From Thermoleophilia bacterium (GTDB taxonomy: Bacteria; Actinomycetota; Thermoleophilia; Miltoncostaeales; Miltoncostaeaceae), in NCBI GenBank assembly GCA_025455865.1, contig JALOLS010000025.1, positions 1 to 59,911 of the forward strand: a stretch of DNA of 59,911 nucleotides, given 5' to 3'. The notes beneath the pieces were generated by a model, which saw nothing but the letters and a program-made list of their open reading frames with translations, ran no database searches and had not been told where the DNA came from. Shown piece after piece: positions 34,980-43,656 of this stretch. Each line of letters begins with the position of its first letter. Within the stretch, counting starts at the first letter, position 1. The position numbers and the translations under genes are program-made.

Positions 34980-35923
34980 TCGATGACCCGCTCCACCCGG
35001 CCGGCCGCCTCGTCGCGCTCGGTGCGCAGGCGGTTGCGCTGGATCATCTCGCTGACCAGCCCGATCGTGAACAGCTGGATGCCGACCACGATGAGCAGCA
35101 CCCCCAGCAGGAGCAGCGGACGGTCGCCGATCCCCTCGCCGGCGAACCACAGCACGGTGAGGTAGGCGCTGATCAGGATCCCGGCCAGCGTGAACAGGAG
35201 CCCGAGGCCCCCGAACAGGTGCATGGGCCGGTGCCGGAAGCGGCCGATGAACAGGATGGTCAACAGGTCGAGGAACCCGCGCACGTAGCGCTCGAGGCCG
35301 AACTTCGACCGGCCGTGGGTGCGCGGGCGGTGGCGCACCGGGATCTCGGTGACCGCGAAGCCCTCATACGCGGCCATGACCGGGATGTAGCGGTAGAGCT
35401 CGCCCGAGATGGCGAGGCTCCGGACCACCTCGGCGCGGTAGGCCTTGAAGCCGCAGTTGAGGTCGTGCAGCGGCAGCCCGGTCATCCGGGTGGTGACCCC
35501 GTTGAAGACCCTGGACGCCGCCCGCTTGCTCCACGGGTCCTGCCGGTCGGCCTTCCAGCCGGAGACCAGGTCCGCGCCGGCCTCCAGGGCCTCCAGCAGG
35601 CGGGGGATCTCCGCCGGGTCGTCCTGCAGGTCGGCGTCCAGGGTGAGGACCGCGTCGCCGCGCGCCCGCCGGAAGCCGGCCATGAGCGCCGCGCCCTTGC
35701 CGAAGTTGCGCCGCAGGCGCACCACGGTGACCTCGGGCTCGGCGTGGGCGAGGTCGGCCAGCACCTCGGCCGAGCCGTCGCGGGAGCCGTCGTCGACCAT
35801 GATCACCTCGACCTCGCGCCCGAGCGCGCGCACGACCGGCAGCAGCTCATCGGCGAGCGGGCGCAGCGAGTCCCGCTCGTCGTAGACGGGCACCACGATG
35901 GAGACGGAGCCGAGCCGGGCCAC
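34976..35923 (-). CDS. Family 2 glycosyltransferase, polyprenyl-phosphate sugar synthase (DPM1/GtrB type)
   Basis: 315 residues. The GT-A domain has VSIVVPVYDERDSLRPLADELLPV, VDDGSRDGSAEVL, RNFGKGAALMAGFRRARGDAVLTLDADLQDDPAEIPRLLEAL (DxD-type metal site) and HDLNCGFKAYRAEVVR. These are diagnostic for dolichol/polyprenyl-phosphate mannose or glucose synthases. Two C-terminal TM helices (about 235-255 and 268-290) are as in GtrB. It makes the lipid-linked sugar donor on the cytoplasmic face. The start is GTG 35923, with TAGCAT 8 nt upstream. It is the first gene of the operon running to 29142. Confidence 0.92.
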   Translation of the reverse strand: MARLGSVSIVVPVYDERDSLRPLADELLPVVRALGREVEVIMVDDGSRDGSAEVLADLAHAEPEVTVVRLRRNFGKGAALMAGFRRARGDAVLTLDADLQDDPAEIPRLLEALEAGADLVSGWKADRQDPWSKRAASRVFNGVTTRMTGLPLHDLNCGFKAYRAEVVRSLAISGELYRYIPVMAAYEGFAVTEIPVRHRPRTHGRSKFGLERYVRGFLDLLTILFIGRFRHRPMHLFGGLGLLFTLAGILISAYLTVLWFAGEGIGDRPLLLLGVLLIVVGIQLFTIGLVSEMIQRNRLRTERDEAAGRVERVIE

Positions 35924-35931
35924 GACGACCC

Positions 35932-35937
35932 ATGCTA
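35932..35937 (-). promoter_or_regulatory. Probable -10 box TAGCAT for the glycosyltransferase operon
   Basis: On the minus strand TAGCAT is followed by 8 nt and then the GTG at 35923. Confidence 0.5.
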
Positions 35938-35946
35938 GGGGACTGC

Positions 35947-38784
35947 TCAGGGCGCCAGGCGCGGCGCCGGCGCCCGGCGCATGACCACCACGCGCGGGGC
36001 TCGCGGCGCGACGCCGCCCCGCGCCGGCACCACGACGACCCGGCCGCGTACGGTCGGCCGGCGCACGAGGGCCCGGCGGCCGGCCGGGGCCAGCCGCAGC
36101 GGCACGCGCACGCGCGTCCCGGCCCGCAGGCGATACGCGGCGCGCGCCAGCACCGCGGGCCGGGCGCCCCGGCGCGCCGGGATCGCCAGCACCCGGATCG
36201 CGCCGCGGCAGCCGCGCCGGGCGGCGCGGGGGCAGGCCAGGGTGACGGAGGGGCGGAGGCGGGCGGGGGCGGGCGGGGCCACGGCCGTCGTCGGCGCGGG
36301 CGTCGGCGGCGCGGGCGGAGGCGGCGCGGGGGTCTCGGGTGGCGCGGGAGCCCCGGGCGGCGCGGGCGCGGGCGCGGGCGGCGACGGCGGGGCGAGGACC
36401 GTCGTCGTCTGCCGGACGGTGTTGTCGGCGAGCGCGTACTCGTCGGCCGCGAAGGCCAGCACGCCGATGGTCACGCTGCCGGGGGCGTCCACCCGCACCA
36501 GGATGTCGGCCGTCACCGACGCGCCCGGCGCGAGGTCGCCGAGGGCGCACGCCCCGTCCGGCACGCACGTGCCGGCCGACGCGGTGACGCCCAGGAGCGT
36601 CATGCCGGCGGGCAGTGAGGGGGTCATGCTCACGTTGCGGGCGGGCACCGGGCCGACGTTGGTGGCGGTCACGCGGTAGCGCAGCGCCTGGCCGGCGACG
36701 ACCGGGTCGGGGTCGTCGGCGACGGCCACCGCGACGTCCGGCAGGGCCTCGTGGGCGCCCAGGTCGCACCGCGGGTCGCGCGGGACACCGCGGGCGTCGG
36801 TGGTGAGCGCCGCGCCCGCCTCGTCCAGGCACGGCCCGGGCGGCAGCGCGTCGAGGGCCGGGCTCCCCGCGAGCGGCGCGCGGGTGGGGAGCGGGCCGAC
36901 GTCCGCGGCGAGCGGTCCCAGCACCGGGTCGCCGCCGATCAGGTTCGGCCCCACGGTCAGCACCTCGGGACCGAGCGCGGGGCCGCCGGTCTGGGCCACG
37001 ATGGAGCCGCGCAGCCGCGCCGGGCCGTCGACTCCGCCGCCGCCGCCGGTGATCGTGACGTTGGTGAGCTCGTGCAGGTCGCCCGCTGCCAGGCTGCCGA
37101 GGCTGAGCGCCCAGGCGGCGTCGGTGTTGTCGTGCACCGTCAGGTTGCGGGCGACCAGGCGCGACCCGGGGTCGGCGTACACCGCCGAGCCGACCGGGGC
37201 GCGGTTGCCCGAGAGCGTCGAGTCGAGGAGCCGGAGGCCGCCCCGCAGGCTCAGGATCGCGCCGCCGGCCTGGGGGCCGGCGTTGTCGTGCAGCCAGGAG
37301 CCCTCCACCAGCAGCGGCCCGCGGGCCAGCACGGCGCCCCCGGAGCCGGTGCCGCCGGTCACCGCGAGGCGCCGGAGCGTGAGCGCCGGCGCGGCGGCGC
37401 CCGCGCCGGGCGCAACGGACTCGAACGCCCGGTCGATCGCGCCGGAGGCGTCGACGACCGAGAGCGCGGCGTCCTCGCCCTGCACCGTGAGCGGGTTCGG
37501 CGTCGCCGCGAGGAGCCCGGCCGGCGATGCGGTGACGTCCAGGTCGCCGGCCGCCGCGGCGTCCTCGGCGCCGAGCCGGGTGAGCCGGTACGGCCCGGGG
37601 CCGAGCACGATGGTGTCCGGGCCCGCCGAGGCGTTGGCCTGCTGGACCGCCTGGCGCAGCGAGCACACCAGGCCGGTGCCGCACGCCCCGTCGGCGGGCG
37701 CGGTGTCGGCCAGGTCCTGCGTGGTGGTCACCACCAGGCGCCCGAGCTCGTGGGCCCCGGCGTCGGCCGCGGCGACACCGTCGCCGTCGCCGTCGCGCAC
37801 CCGCGTGGAGGACCGGGCGTCGTCGGCCACCACCGAGGCCGTCGCGCGGTCGACGGCCGGGCTGGTGGGGGTGAGCGCCAGGGTCGGGACCGGGCCGACG
37901 TCGGCGGCCAGGATCGCGGCGACCCCGGGCTCGGTGGTGGTCACGTCGCCCGGCTGCGGCGTCGGATCGGCGCAGGCCGGGGCGAGCACGTTGCCGCCCT
38001 GCCCCGCCGCCGAGGTCAGCGGCGCGTCGCAGTCCGGGCCCGTGCCCGCGCCGTTCCGGCCCACCACCGAGAACCGCGCCACCGCGCCGGAGGCGCCGCC
38101 CACGCCCGCCCCCCCGGCGGCCGCGGTGTTCCAGGCGACGGTCGTGTGGGTGAGGCTCACGCTCGCGGAGGCGCCCACCTGCACGCCGCCCCCGCCCTGG
38201 GCGGCCACGTTGAACGCCACGGTCACGTTCTTCAGGTCCGCGGCGGTGCCCGTGCCGAGGAAGAGCGCCCCGCCGAAGCGGCCCGCCTGGTTGTCGCGCA
38301 GCGTCACCCGCTCGAGCGTGAGCGTGCCGGTCTGCACCCACACGCCCCCGCCGTCGCCCGTGGGCCCGGTGCCGGTCGCCCGGCCGCCGGAGATCGTCAG
38401 GTCACGGATCGCGAGCGTGCCGGTGGTGCCGACATCGACCTCCACGGCGCGCCCGTCCCCCGAGCGGGCGTCGATGACCGTGCCCCCGGCCGGATGGCCG
38501 ATGATGGTGAGGCCCTCGGTGTCCTCCACGGCGAGGGGGCCGAAGCCCGGCCCGAGCGTGGCCGCGAAGCCGGGGACGGTGACGGTGTCCGGTCCGGGGC
38601 TCAGCCGGGCGGCCGCGACCGCCTCGCGCAGCGTGCAGTCCCGTCTCGGGACGAGCTGGAACGCCTCGCACGCGCCGTCGCCGTCGAGGGTGGTGTTGAC
38701 GGTGAACGTGGCCCCCAGGGCGGGCGCCGTCCACGCGCCGAGGAGCAGGGGGACCGCCGCGAGGAGATGACGGGGCCGGGGCAC
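35947..38784 (-). CDS. Secreted CSLREA/right-handed beta-helix surface protein
   Basis: 945 residues. Signal peptide about 1-25. Two CSLREA-type motifs (DCTLREAVAAARLSPGPDTVTVPG near the start, and VCSLRQAVQQANASAGPDTIVLG) each open a parallel beta-helix region rich in NxTVxxN ladders. A DUF11-type domain (VADDPDPVVAGQALRYRVTATNVGPVPARNVSMT) follows. A Pro/Ala linker and an Arg-rich Cys-pair domain (VTLACPRAARRGCRGAIRV) end the protein. Such proteins are surface adhesins or polysaccharide-binding proteins. I choose GTG 38784 because TATGGT lies 6 nt upstream. An in-frame ATG at 38820 is upstream of that promoter. Confidence 0.75.
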   Translation of the reverse strand: MPRPRHLLAAVPLLLGAWTAPALGATFTVNTTLDGDGACEAFQLVPRRDCTLREAVAAARLSPGPDTVTVPGFAATLGPGFGPLAVEDTEGLTIIGHPAGGTVIDARSGDGRAVEVDVGTTGTLAIRDLTISGGRATGTGPTGDGGGVWVQTGTLTLERVTLRDNQAGRFGGALFLGTGTAADLKNVTVAFNVAAQGGGGVQVGASASVSLTHTTVAWNTAAAGGAGVGGASGAVARFSVVGRNGAGTGPDCDAPLTSAAGQGGNVLAPACADPTPQPGDVTTTEPGVAAILAADVGPVPTLALTPTSPAVDRATASVVADDARSSTRVRDGDGDGVAAADAGAHELGRLVVTTTQDLADTAPADGACGTGLVCSLRQAVQQANASAGPDTIVLGPGPYRLTRLGAEDAAAAGDLDVTASPAGLLAATPNPLTVQGEDAALSVVDASGAIDRAFESVAPGAGAAAPALTLRRLAVTGGTGSGGAVLARGPLLVEGSWLHDNAGPQAGGAILSLRGGLRLLDSTLSGNRAPVGSAVYADPGSRLVARNLTVHDNTDAAWALSLGSLAAGDLHELTNVTITGGGGGVDGPARLRGSIVAQTGGPALGPEVLTVGPNLIGGDPVLGPLAADVGPLPTRAPLAGSPALDALPPGPCLDEAGAALTTDARGVPRDPRCDLGAHEALPDVAVAVADDPDPVVAGQALRYRVTATNVGPVPARNVSMTPSLPAGMTLLGVTASAGTCVPDGACALGDLAPGASVTADILVRVDAPGSVTIGVLAFAADEYALADNTVRQTTTVLAPPSPPAPAPAPPGAPAPPETPAPPPPAPPTPAPTTAVAPPAPARLRPSVTLACPRAARRGCRGAIRVLAIPARRGARPAVLARAAYRLRAGTRVRVPLRLAPAGRRALVRRPTVRGRVVVVPARGGVAPRAPRVVVMRRAPAPRLAP

Positions 38785-38790
38785 ACGGCG

Positions 38791-38796
38791 ACCATA
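38791..38796 (-). promoter_or_regulatory. Probable -10 box TATGGT for the CSLREA protein
   Basis: On the minus strand TATGGT is followed by 6 nt and then the GTG at 38784, which starts a clean signal peptide. Confidence 0.5.
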
Positions 38797-38853
38797 TCCA
38801 CGGCGTCCGGGGCGAGCCAACCACCCGAACGGGTGGTGCCGACCACCCCGGCC

Positions 38854-40746
38854 TCAGCTCATGGTGGGCGGGGGCGGGCGCTCCCGGCGCGGGCGGGGGC
38901 GGTCGTCGAGGGTCGGCGCGTCGCCCAGGCCGTAGCGGCGGGGGTCCGGCCACTCGTCGGCCCGCCGGCGCGGCCGGTCGTCGAGGGTCGGGGCGGCCGG
39001 GCCGGGGCGGCCGCGGCGGCGGCGCCCCTCGCCCGCATCGCCGCCCGCGGTGACCAGCCCCTTGCGCGCCCGGAAGGCCACCAGCCCCCCGAGCGACCAC
39101 ACGCACGCGCCCACCAGCACGCCGAGCACCGGGCCGCCCCAGCCGCGGGCCCCGCTGGCCGCGGTCTCGACCAGGTACCAGGCGGTGGCCGCGGGGTTCA
39201 GGTCCACCACCCCGGCGATGCTCACGCAGACGGCGGCGAGCGGCACGACGGCGATCACCGCGAGCACGGCGACCTGCCAGCGCCGCCGGGCCACCGAGGC
39301 GGCCAGGCCGGCGTGCGCGGCCGGGAGCGCGAGCACCAGGAAGAACGGCCGGGTGACCCACGCGACCAGCAGCAGCGCGGCCAGGGCGACCACCGCGACC
39401 CCCGCCCGGACCGGGACCTCCACCGCGTCGCCGCGTCGCCGGCGCGCCCCCCGGCCGGCCGTCAGCCGGAGCACCCACCAGGTGGCCGCCGCGGCGAGCA
39501 GGGCGAGCACCACCGCGAGGCCCGCGGGCGCGTCGAACGGGACCTCGGCGCCGGCCGGCGGGGCGCCTCCGGACGGGCCGGGGAGCACCCCGGCCACGCT
39601 CAGCAGGTAGAGGACCGCCAGCGCGACGAGGGGCGGCGCCGCGGTGCGCGCGAGCGCGGCGACGCCCGGGCCCACCCGCACCCGCGCGCGGCGCAGCCGC
39701 GCCAGGGTGTCCACCGCGGCCACCAGCAGCGGCAGGGCGAGCAGCAGGAGCGCCACCCGGGCCATCGCGGGCCGCAGCTCCCGGCCGCCGATCGCGACCG
39801 CCCCGGAGGGCGGCGGCACCTGGTCCACCGCGTCGAGCGACCCGATCAGGCTCTCGGCCGCGGCGCCGACCACCCGCAGCCGCTCGTCGTCGGGTGGGCT
39901 CTCGTTGGGGGGCAGCGGCGACTCGGGACGTCCGCTCAGGGTCACCGCCGGCAGGCCGTCGGCGATGGCCGGGCCCTGGTCGCCCACGGTCTGGGGCACC
40001 GCGAGGCGGGCGACCTGGTCCCAGGCGCCCTCGTCGTCGGCCACGCGGCCGCCCACCCGACGCACGGCCTGGGCGGCGATCTGGTTCAGGCCGAGGGCCT
40101 GCGCGTCGGTGCGGCCGGCGTCCCACAGATGCACCACCGGGCCCTGCGCCTCCCCGGGCGCGTCCAGCACGACCACGGCGGCGAGCGGCACCGCGCGGAA
40201 GCGCGACAGGAACCAGCGCACCCCGGCGTTGCCGAGCGTCCCCGCCCCGGTGGACACGAAGAACAGGGGCCGGTCGTGGGCGGCGGTGGCGAAGGTGGCG
40301 GCCAGCTGGACCAGCACCGCGCTCCCGGTCTCGCCGCCGGCCACCCCGGGCGGGGTGTCGCGGGGGGCGACCACCAGGATGCCCCGCCGCACCGCCGTGG
40401 CCGTGCGCGAGGGGAGCGCGACGTAGACGTTCTGGGTGGTGATGCGCCCCGAGGGGGTCCGGACCGCGAACGCCTGCCGGCGCACCCGGCGGGGGCCGAG
40501 CCCCGGGACCTTCCCGAGCTCGCCGGCGATCCAGTCGGCCGAGGCGCGGTCGGCCGGGGAGCCGGGCGGCCGGGTGGGGAAGTCGCGGGTCATGGCGTCG
40601 GCCAGCGCGACCGCCCCGGCGGCGTCGAACGCCGGGGGCAGGCCGGGCTCCGGGGCGCCCTGCGGCGACTGCAATGTGAGCAGGGCCACGACCAGCGCGA
40701 CGCCGGCCACCAGCCAGGCCAGCCGGTAGAGCCGCCCGTTCAGCAC
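38854..40746 (-). CDS. M28 peptidase-like membrane protein, probably without metal site
   Basis: 630 residues: an N-terminal TM anchor (about 7-25), an extracytoplasmic M28 aminopeptidase-like domain (about 40-310), about seven TM helices (330-570) and an Arg/Pro-rich cytoplasmic tail with APTLDDRP repeated. The fold pattern is clear (DRASADWIAGELGKV, ETGSAVLVQLAATFATAA, DRPLFFVSTGAGTLGNAGVRWFLSRF). The usual zinc ligands are not: the H-x-D strand reads APRD, the central Asp is in GGETGSA, and the Glu-Glu pair is AGTLG. A non-catalytic role is therefore likely. The GTG overlaps an 11-codon upstream ORF. Confidence 0.65.
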   Translation of the reverse strand: MLNGRLYRLAWLVAGVALVVALLTLQSPQGAPEPGLPPAFDAAGAVALADAMTRDFPTRPPGSPADRASADWIAGELGKVPGLGPRRVRRQAFAVRTPSGRITTQNVYVALPSRTATAVRRGILVVAPRDTPPGVAGGETGSAVLVQLAATFATAAHDRPLFFVSTGAGTLGNAGVRWFLSRFRAVPLAAVVVLDAPGEAQGPVVHLWDAGRTDAQALGLNQIAAQAVRRVGGRVADDEGAWDQVARLAVPQTVGDQGPAIADGLPAVTLSGRPESPLPPNESPPDDERLRVVGAAAESLIGSLDAVDQVPPPSGAVAIGGRELRPAMARVALLLLALPLLVAAVDTLARLRRARVRVGPGVAALARTAAPPLVALAVLYLLSVAGVLPGPSGGAPPAGAEVPFDAPAGLAVVLALLAAAATWWVLRLTAGRGARRRRGDAVEVPVRAGVAVVALAALLLVAWVTRPFFLVLALPAAHAGLAASVARRRWQVAVLAVIAVVPLAAVCVSIAGVVDLNPAATAWYLVETAASGARGWGGPVLGVLVGACVWSLGGLVAFRARKGLVTAGGDAGEGRRRRGRPGPAAPTLDDRPRRRADEWPDPRRYGLGDAPTLDDRPRPRRERPPPPTMS

Positions 40747-40812
40747 GCGGGCCCCGGGATGTCGCGCCGCCCCATGTCCCCGGAACGGTACGGCGACAGC
40801 GGCCGTGACGAG

Positions 40813-40818
40813 TAGAGT
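40813..40818 (+). promoter_or_regulatory. Probable -10 box TAGAGT for the trehalose genes
   Basis: TAGAGT lies 38 nt upstream of the treT GTG. Here a leader and a GGGAGG ribosome binding site (40848-40853) are present, unlike the leaderless genes. Confidence 0.4.
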
Positions 40819-40856
40819 GACCCCCGCTTCGGTTCCGGCGTCCAGGCGGGAGGCCA

Positions 40857-42113
40857 GTGCTCCGCAACGTCAACGTGGGGCGGAAGTCCCTGGCGGACTA
40901 CTACAGCATCGTCTCCCGCGACCTGATGGCCGAGATCCGCGATCTGGCCGGTCACCTGGAGGGGCTGCGCGTCTGCCACATCAACGCCACCTCCTTCGGG
41001 GGCGGTGTGGCCGAGATCCTCTACACGATCGCCCCGCTCATGAACGACGTCGGCCTGCGGACCGACTGGAAGGTCATGTTCGGGCGCAACGAGTTCTTCA
41101 ACGTCACCAAGGCCATGCACAACGGCCTGCAGGGCGACCCCCGCTCGCTCACCGACGAGGAGAAGGCGGTCTTCGACCGCTACAACGTCCTGAACGCGGG
41201 CGGGCTGGCCGACCAGTACGACGTCATCGTCGTCCACGACGCGCAGCCGGCGGGCATCCGGCGCTACGCCGAGGGCCAGGACGGGGCGAAGTGGATCTGG
41301 CGCTGCCACATCGACCTGTCGACCCCCAACCCCGACGTGGTCGGCTTCCTGCTGCCCTACATCGAGGGCTACGACCTGTCGGTCTTCCACATGGCGAGCT
41401 ACATCCCCGACGACGACCGGGTGCCCGAGGCGGTGGTGGTCCCGCCGGCCATCGACCCGCTCGCGCCCAAGAACATGGCCCTCTCGCCCGAGGACGCGGC
41501 CTACATCGTCAACCAGTTCGGGCTCGACGTGGAGCGCCGGCTGCTCCTGCAGGTGTCGCGCTTCGACCCCTGGAAGGACCCGCTCGGGGTCATCGACGCC
41601 TACCGCACGGTCAAGGAGCGCTTCCCCGACGTGCAGCTTGCCCTGGTCGGGTCGATGGCCAGCGACGACCCCGAGGGCTTCGACTACTTCCAGCGCACCC
41701 TGGACTACGCCGGCGACGACGGCGACATCTTCATCCTGTCCAACCTGAACAACGTGGGCTCGGTGGAGGTCAACGCCTTCCAGAGCCACGCCGACGTGGT
41801 CATCCAGAAGTCCACCCGGGAGGGCTTCGGCCTCACGGTGACCGAGGCCATCTGGAAGGGCCGGCCCACCGTGGCGGGCAACGTCGGGGGCATCCCCCTG
41901 CAGATCGCCGACGGCGAGACCGGCTGGCTGGTCGACTCGGCCGAGGAGTGCGCCGACCGGTGCATCCGCATCCTCGAGGACCCCGAGGCGGCGCGGGCGA
42001 TGGCCCGCCGGGGCAAGCAGCACGTGCGCCACGACTTCCTCTCGCCCCGTCTGCTGCGCGACTGGCTCGCGATGTTCTGCCGGCTGACCGGGCGCGGCCC
42101 CACCCATGGCTGA
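40857..42113 (+). CDS. treT: Trehalose synthase, glycosyltransferring (TreT-like GT4)
   Basis: 418 residues. TreT forms trehalose from a nucleotide-glucose and glucose. The sequence has the TreT pattern: CHINATSFGGGVAEILYTIAPLMNDVGLRTDWKVMFG, WIWRCHIDLSTPNPDVVGFLLPYI, PPAIDPLAPKNM, LLQVSRFDPWKDPLGVIDAYRTVK and the EX7E motif ready STREGFGLTVTEAIWKGRPTVAG. It is cytoplasmic. It overlaps the GT20 gene by 8 bp, so two routes to trehalose or a related glucoside are co-expressed. GTG 40857 is used. A GTG at 40875 is an alternative. Confidence 0.82.
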   Translation: MLRNVNVGRKSLADYYSIVSRDLMAEIRDLAGHLEGLRVCHINATSFGGGVAEILYTIAPLMNDVGLRTDWKVMFGRNEFFNVTKAMHNGLQGDPRSLTDEEKAVFDRYNVLNAGGLADQYDVIVVHDAQPAGIRRYAEGQDGAKWIWRCHIDLSTPNPDVVGFLLPYIEGYDLSVFHMASYIPDDDRVPEAVVVPPAIDPLAPKNMALSPEDAAYIVNQFGLDVERRLLLQVSRFDPWKDPLGVIDAYRTVKERFPDVQLALVGSMASDDPEGFDYFQRTLDYAGDDGDIFILSNLNNVGSVEVNAFQSHADVVIQKSTREGFGLTVTEAIWKGRPTVAGNVGGIPLQIADGETGWLVDSAEECADRCIRILEDPEAARAMARRGKQHVRHDFLSPRLLRDWLAMFCRLTGRGPTHG

Positions 42114-43656
42114 GGACGGCCGGCCGGCCGAGGTCCCCCTCATCCTGGTCTCCAACCGGGGGCCGGTGGGCTTCGGGCGCGGCGCGGACGGCGCACGCAC
42201 GATGGACCGCTCGGGGGGCGGGCTGGTCACCGCGCTCTGGGGGCTGGTCGCCCACTCGCCGGCGCTGTGGATCGCCGCGGCGATCGGCGACGAGGACGCC
42301 CGGGTGGCCGAGGAGGCGGGGGGCGGGGAGTTCGCGCTGCCCGGGGTCGGCATGGACACCCGTGGCCGGTTCGTGCGCATCGACCCCGACACCTATCACA
42401 AGTACTACAACGTCATCGCGAACCCGATGCTGTGGTTCATCCAGCACTACCTGTGGGACCTCTCCAACGCGCCGGACATCCGCCGCGAGGAGCTCGACGC
42501 GTGGGAGCACGGCTACCTGGTGGCCAACCGGCGCTTCGCCGACGAGATCTCGGCCGCCCTGGAGGACCACCCGGGCGCGGTGGTGATGATGCACGACTAC
42601 CACCTCTACACCGCGCCGGCCGTGGTGCGGGAGCGCCATCCGGGCGTCTTCCTGCACTTCTTCGTGCACATCCCCTGGGCCCAGCCCGACACCTGGCGGG
42701 TGCTGCCCCAGCACATCCGCGAGGCGGTGGCGAGCGGCCTCCTGGCGTGCGACATCGTCGCCTTCCACACCCGCCGCTACGCGCGCAACTTCCTGATGAC
42801 CTGCGAGGACCTGCTGGACCTGCGGGTCGACTACGAGGCGATGACGGTCAACTGGCGCGGCCGCGACGTGCTGGTGCGCCACTACCCCATCTCGGTCAAC
42901 GCCGAGCGCTTCGAGGAGCTCGCCCGCAGCCGGGAGGTGGCCGAGGAGGAGGGGCCCATCCTGCGCCGGCGCCGGCGCCACCTGATCGTGCGGGTCGACC
43001 GCACCGACCTGTCCAAGAACATCCTGCGCGGCTTCAAGGCGTTCGACACGTTCCTCGACCGCCACCCGGAGTTCCTGGAGCAGATCACGTTCTTCGCGAT
43101 GCTCCAGCCCTCGCGGCAGGACGTGGACGAGTACGTCGAGTACGTGGCGAAGATCCGCGACCTGGTCAGCCACATCAACACCAAGCACGGCAACACCGAC
43201 TGGATGCCGATCGACCTCAGGTTCGAGAGCAACCTGGCCAAGGCCGTCGCGGCCTACAAGCACTACGACGTGATGATGGTGAACTCCATCTTCGACGGCA
43301 TGAACCTGGTGGCCAAGGAGGCCGCCCTGGTCAACGAGCGCGACGGCGTGCTGATCCTGTCCAAGAACATCGGGGCGTACGAGGAGATCGGGCACTTCGC
43401 CCTCGGCGTGAACCCCTTCGACATCGAGATCCAGGCCCGGGCGCTGTACGAGGCGCTGAACATGCCCCGCGACGAGCGCCGCGACCGGGCACGCCACATC
43501 CGCGAGATCATCCGCGAGAACGACGTGGCCAAGTGGCTCGACCACCAGATGCGCGACATCGCCGAGGTGCGCGAGGCCCGGGCCGCCGCGCCGGCGAAGG
43601 CCCCGAAGGGCCGCCGCCGGGCTACGAGAAGAGCCGGATCCGCTCCCGGGACATGA
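42106..43656 (+). CDS. GT20 glycosyltransferase, trehalose-6-phosphate synthase-like
   Basis: 516 residues with the GT20 landmarks: LILVSNRGPVGFG, RSGGGLVTAL, MMHDYHLYTAPAVVRERHPGVFLHFFVHIPWAQPDTW, RVDRTDLSKNILRGFKAFDTFL, FFAMLQPSRQDVDEY and DGMNLVAKEAALVNERDGVLILSKNIGAYEEIG. OtsA usually has VDRLDYSKG; here TDLSKN replaces it, so a related product such as glucosylglycerol phosphate cannot be excluded. There is no OtsB phosphatase gene next to it. The Arg-rich C-terminus overlaps the convergent DUF6636 gene by 35 bp. Confidence 0.82.
   Translation: MAEDGRPAEVPLILVSNRGPVGFGRGADGARTMDRSGGGLVTALWGLVAHSPALWIAAAIGDEDARVAEEAGGGEFALPGVGMDTRGRFVRIDPDTYHKYYNVIANPMLWFIQHYLWDLSNAPDIRREELDAWEHGYLVANRRFADEISAALEDHPGAVVMMHDYHLYTAPAVVRERHPGVFLHFFVHIPWAQPDTWRVLPQHIREAVASGLLACDIVAFHTRRYARNFLMTCEDLLDLRVDYEAMTVNWRGRDVLVRHYPISVNAERFEELARSREVAEEEGPILRRRRRHLIVRVDRTDLSKNILRGFKAFDTFLDRHPEFLEQITFFAMLQPSRQDVDEYVEYVAKIRDLVSHINTKHGNTDWMPIDLRFESNLAKAVAAYKHYDVMMVNSIFDGMNLVAKEAALVNERDGVLILSKNIGAYEEIGHFALGVNPFDIEIQARALYEALNMPRDERRDRARHIREIIRENDVAKWLDHQMRDIAEVREARAAAPAKAPKGRRRATRRAGSAPGT

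Noticed and set aside
38785-38820. Upstream ATG 38820 as start of the CSLREA protein
   Set aside because: A TATGGT promoter box lies between this ATG and GTG 38784, and the GTG start gives a cleaner signal peptide.
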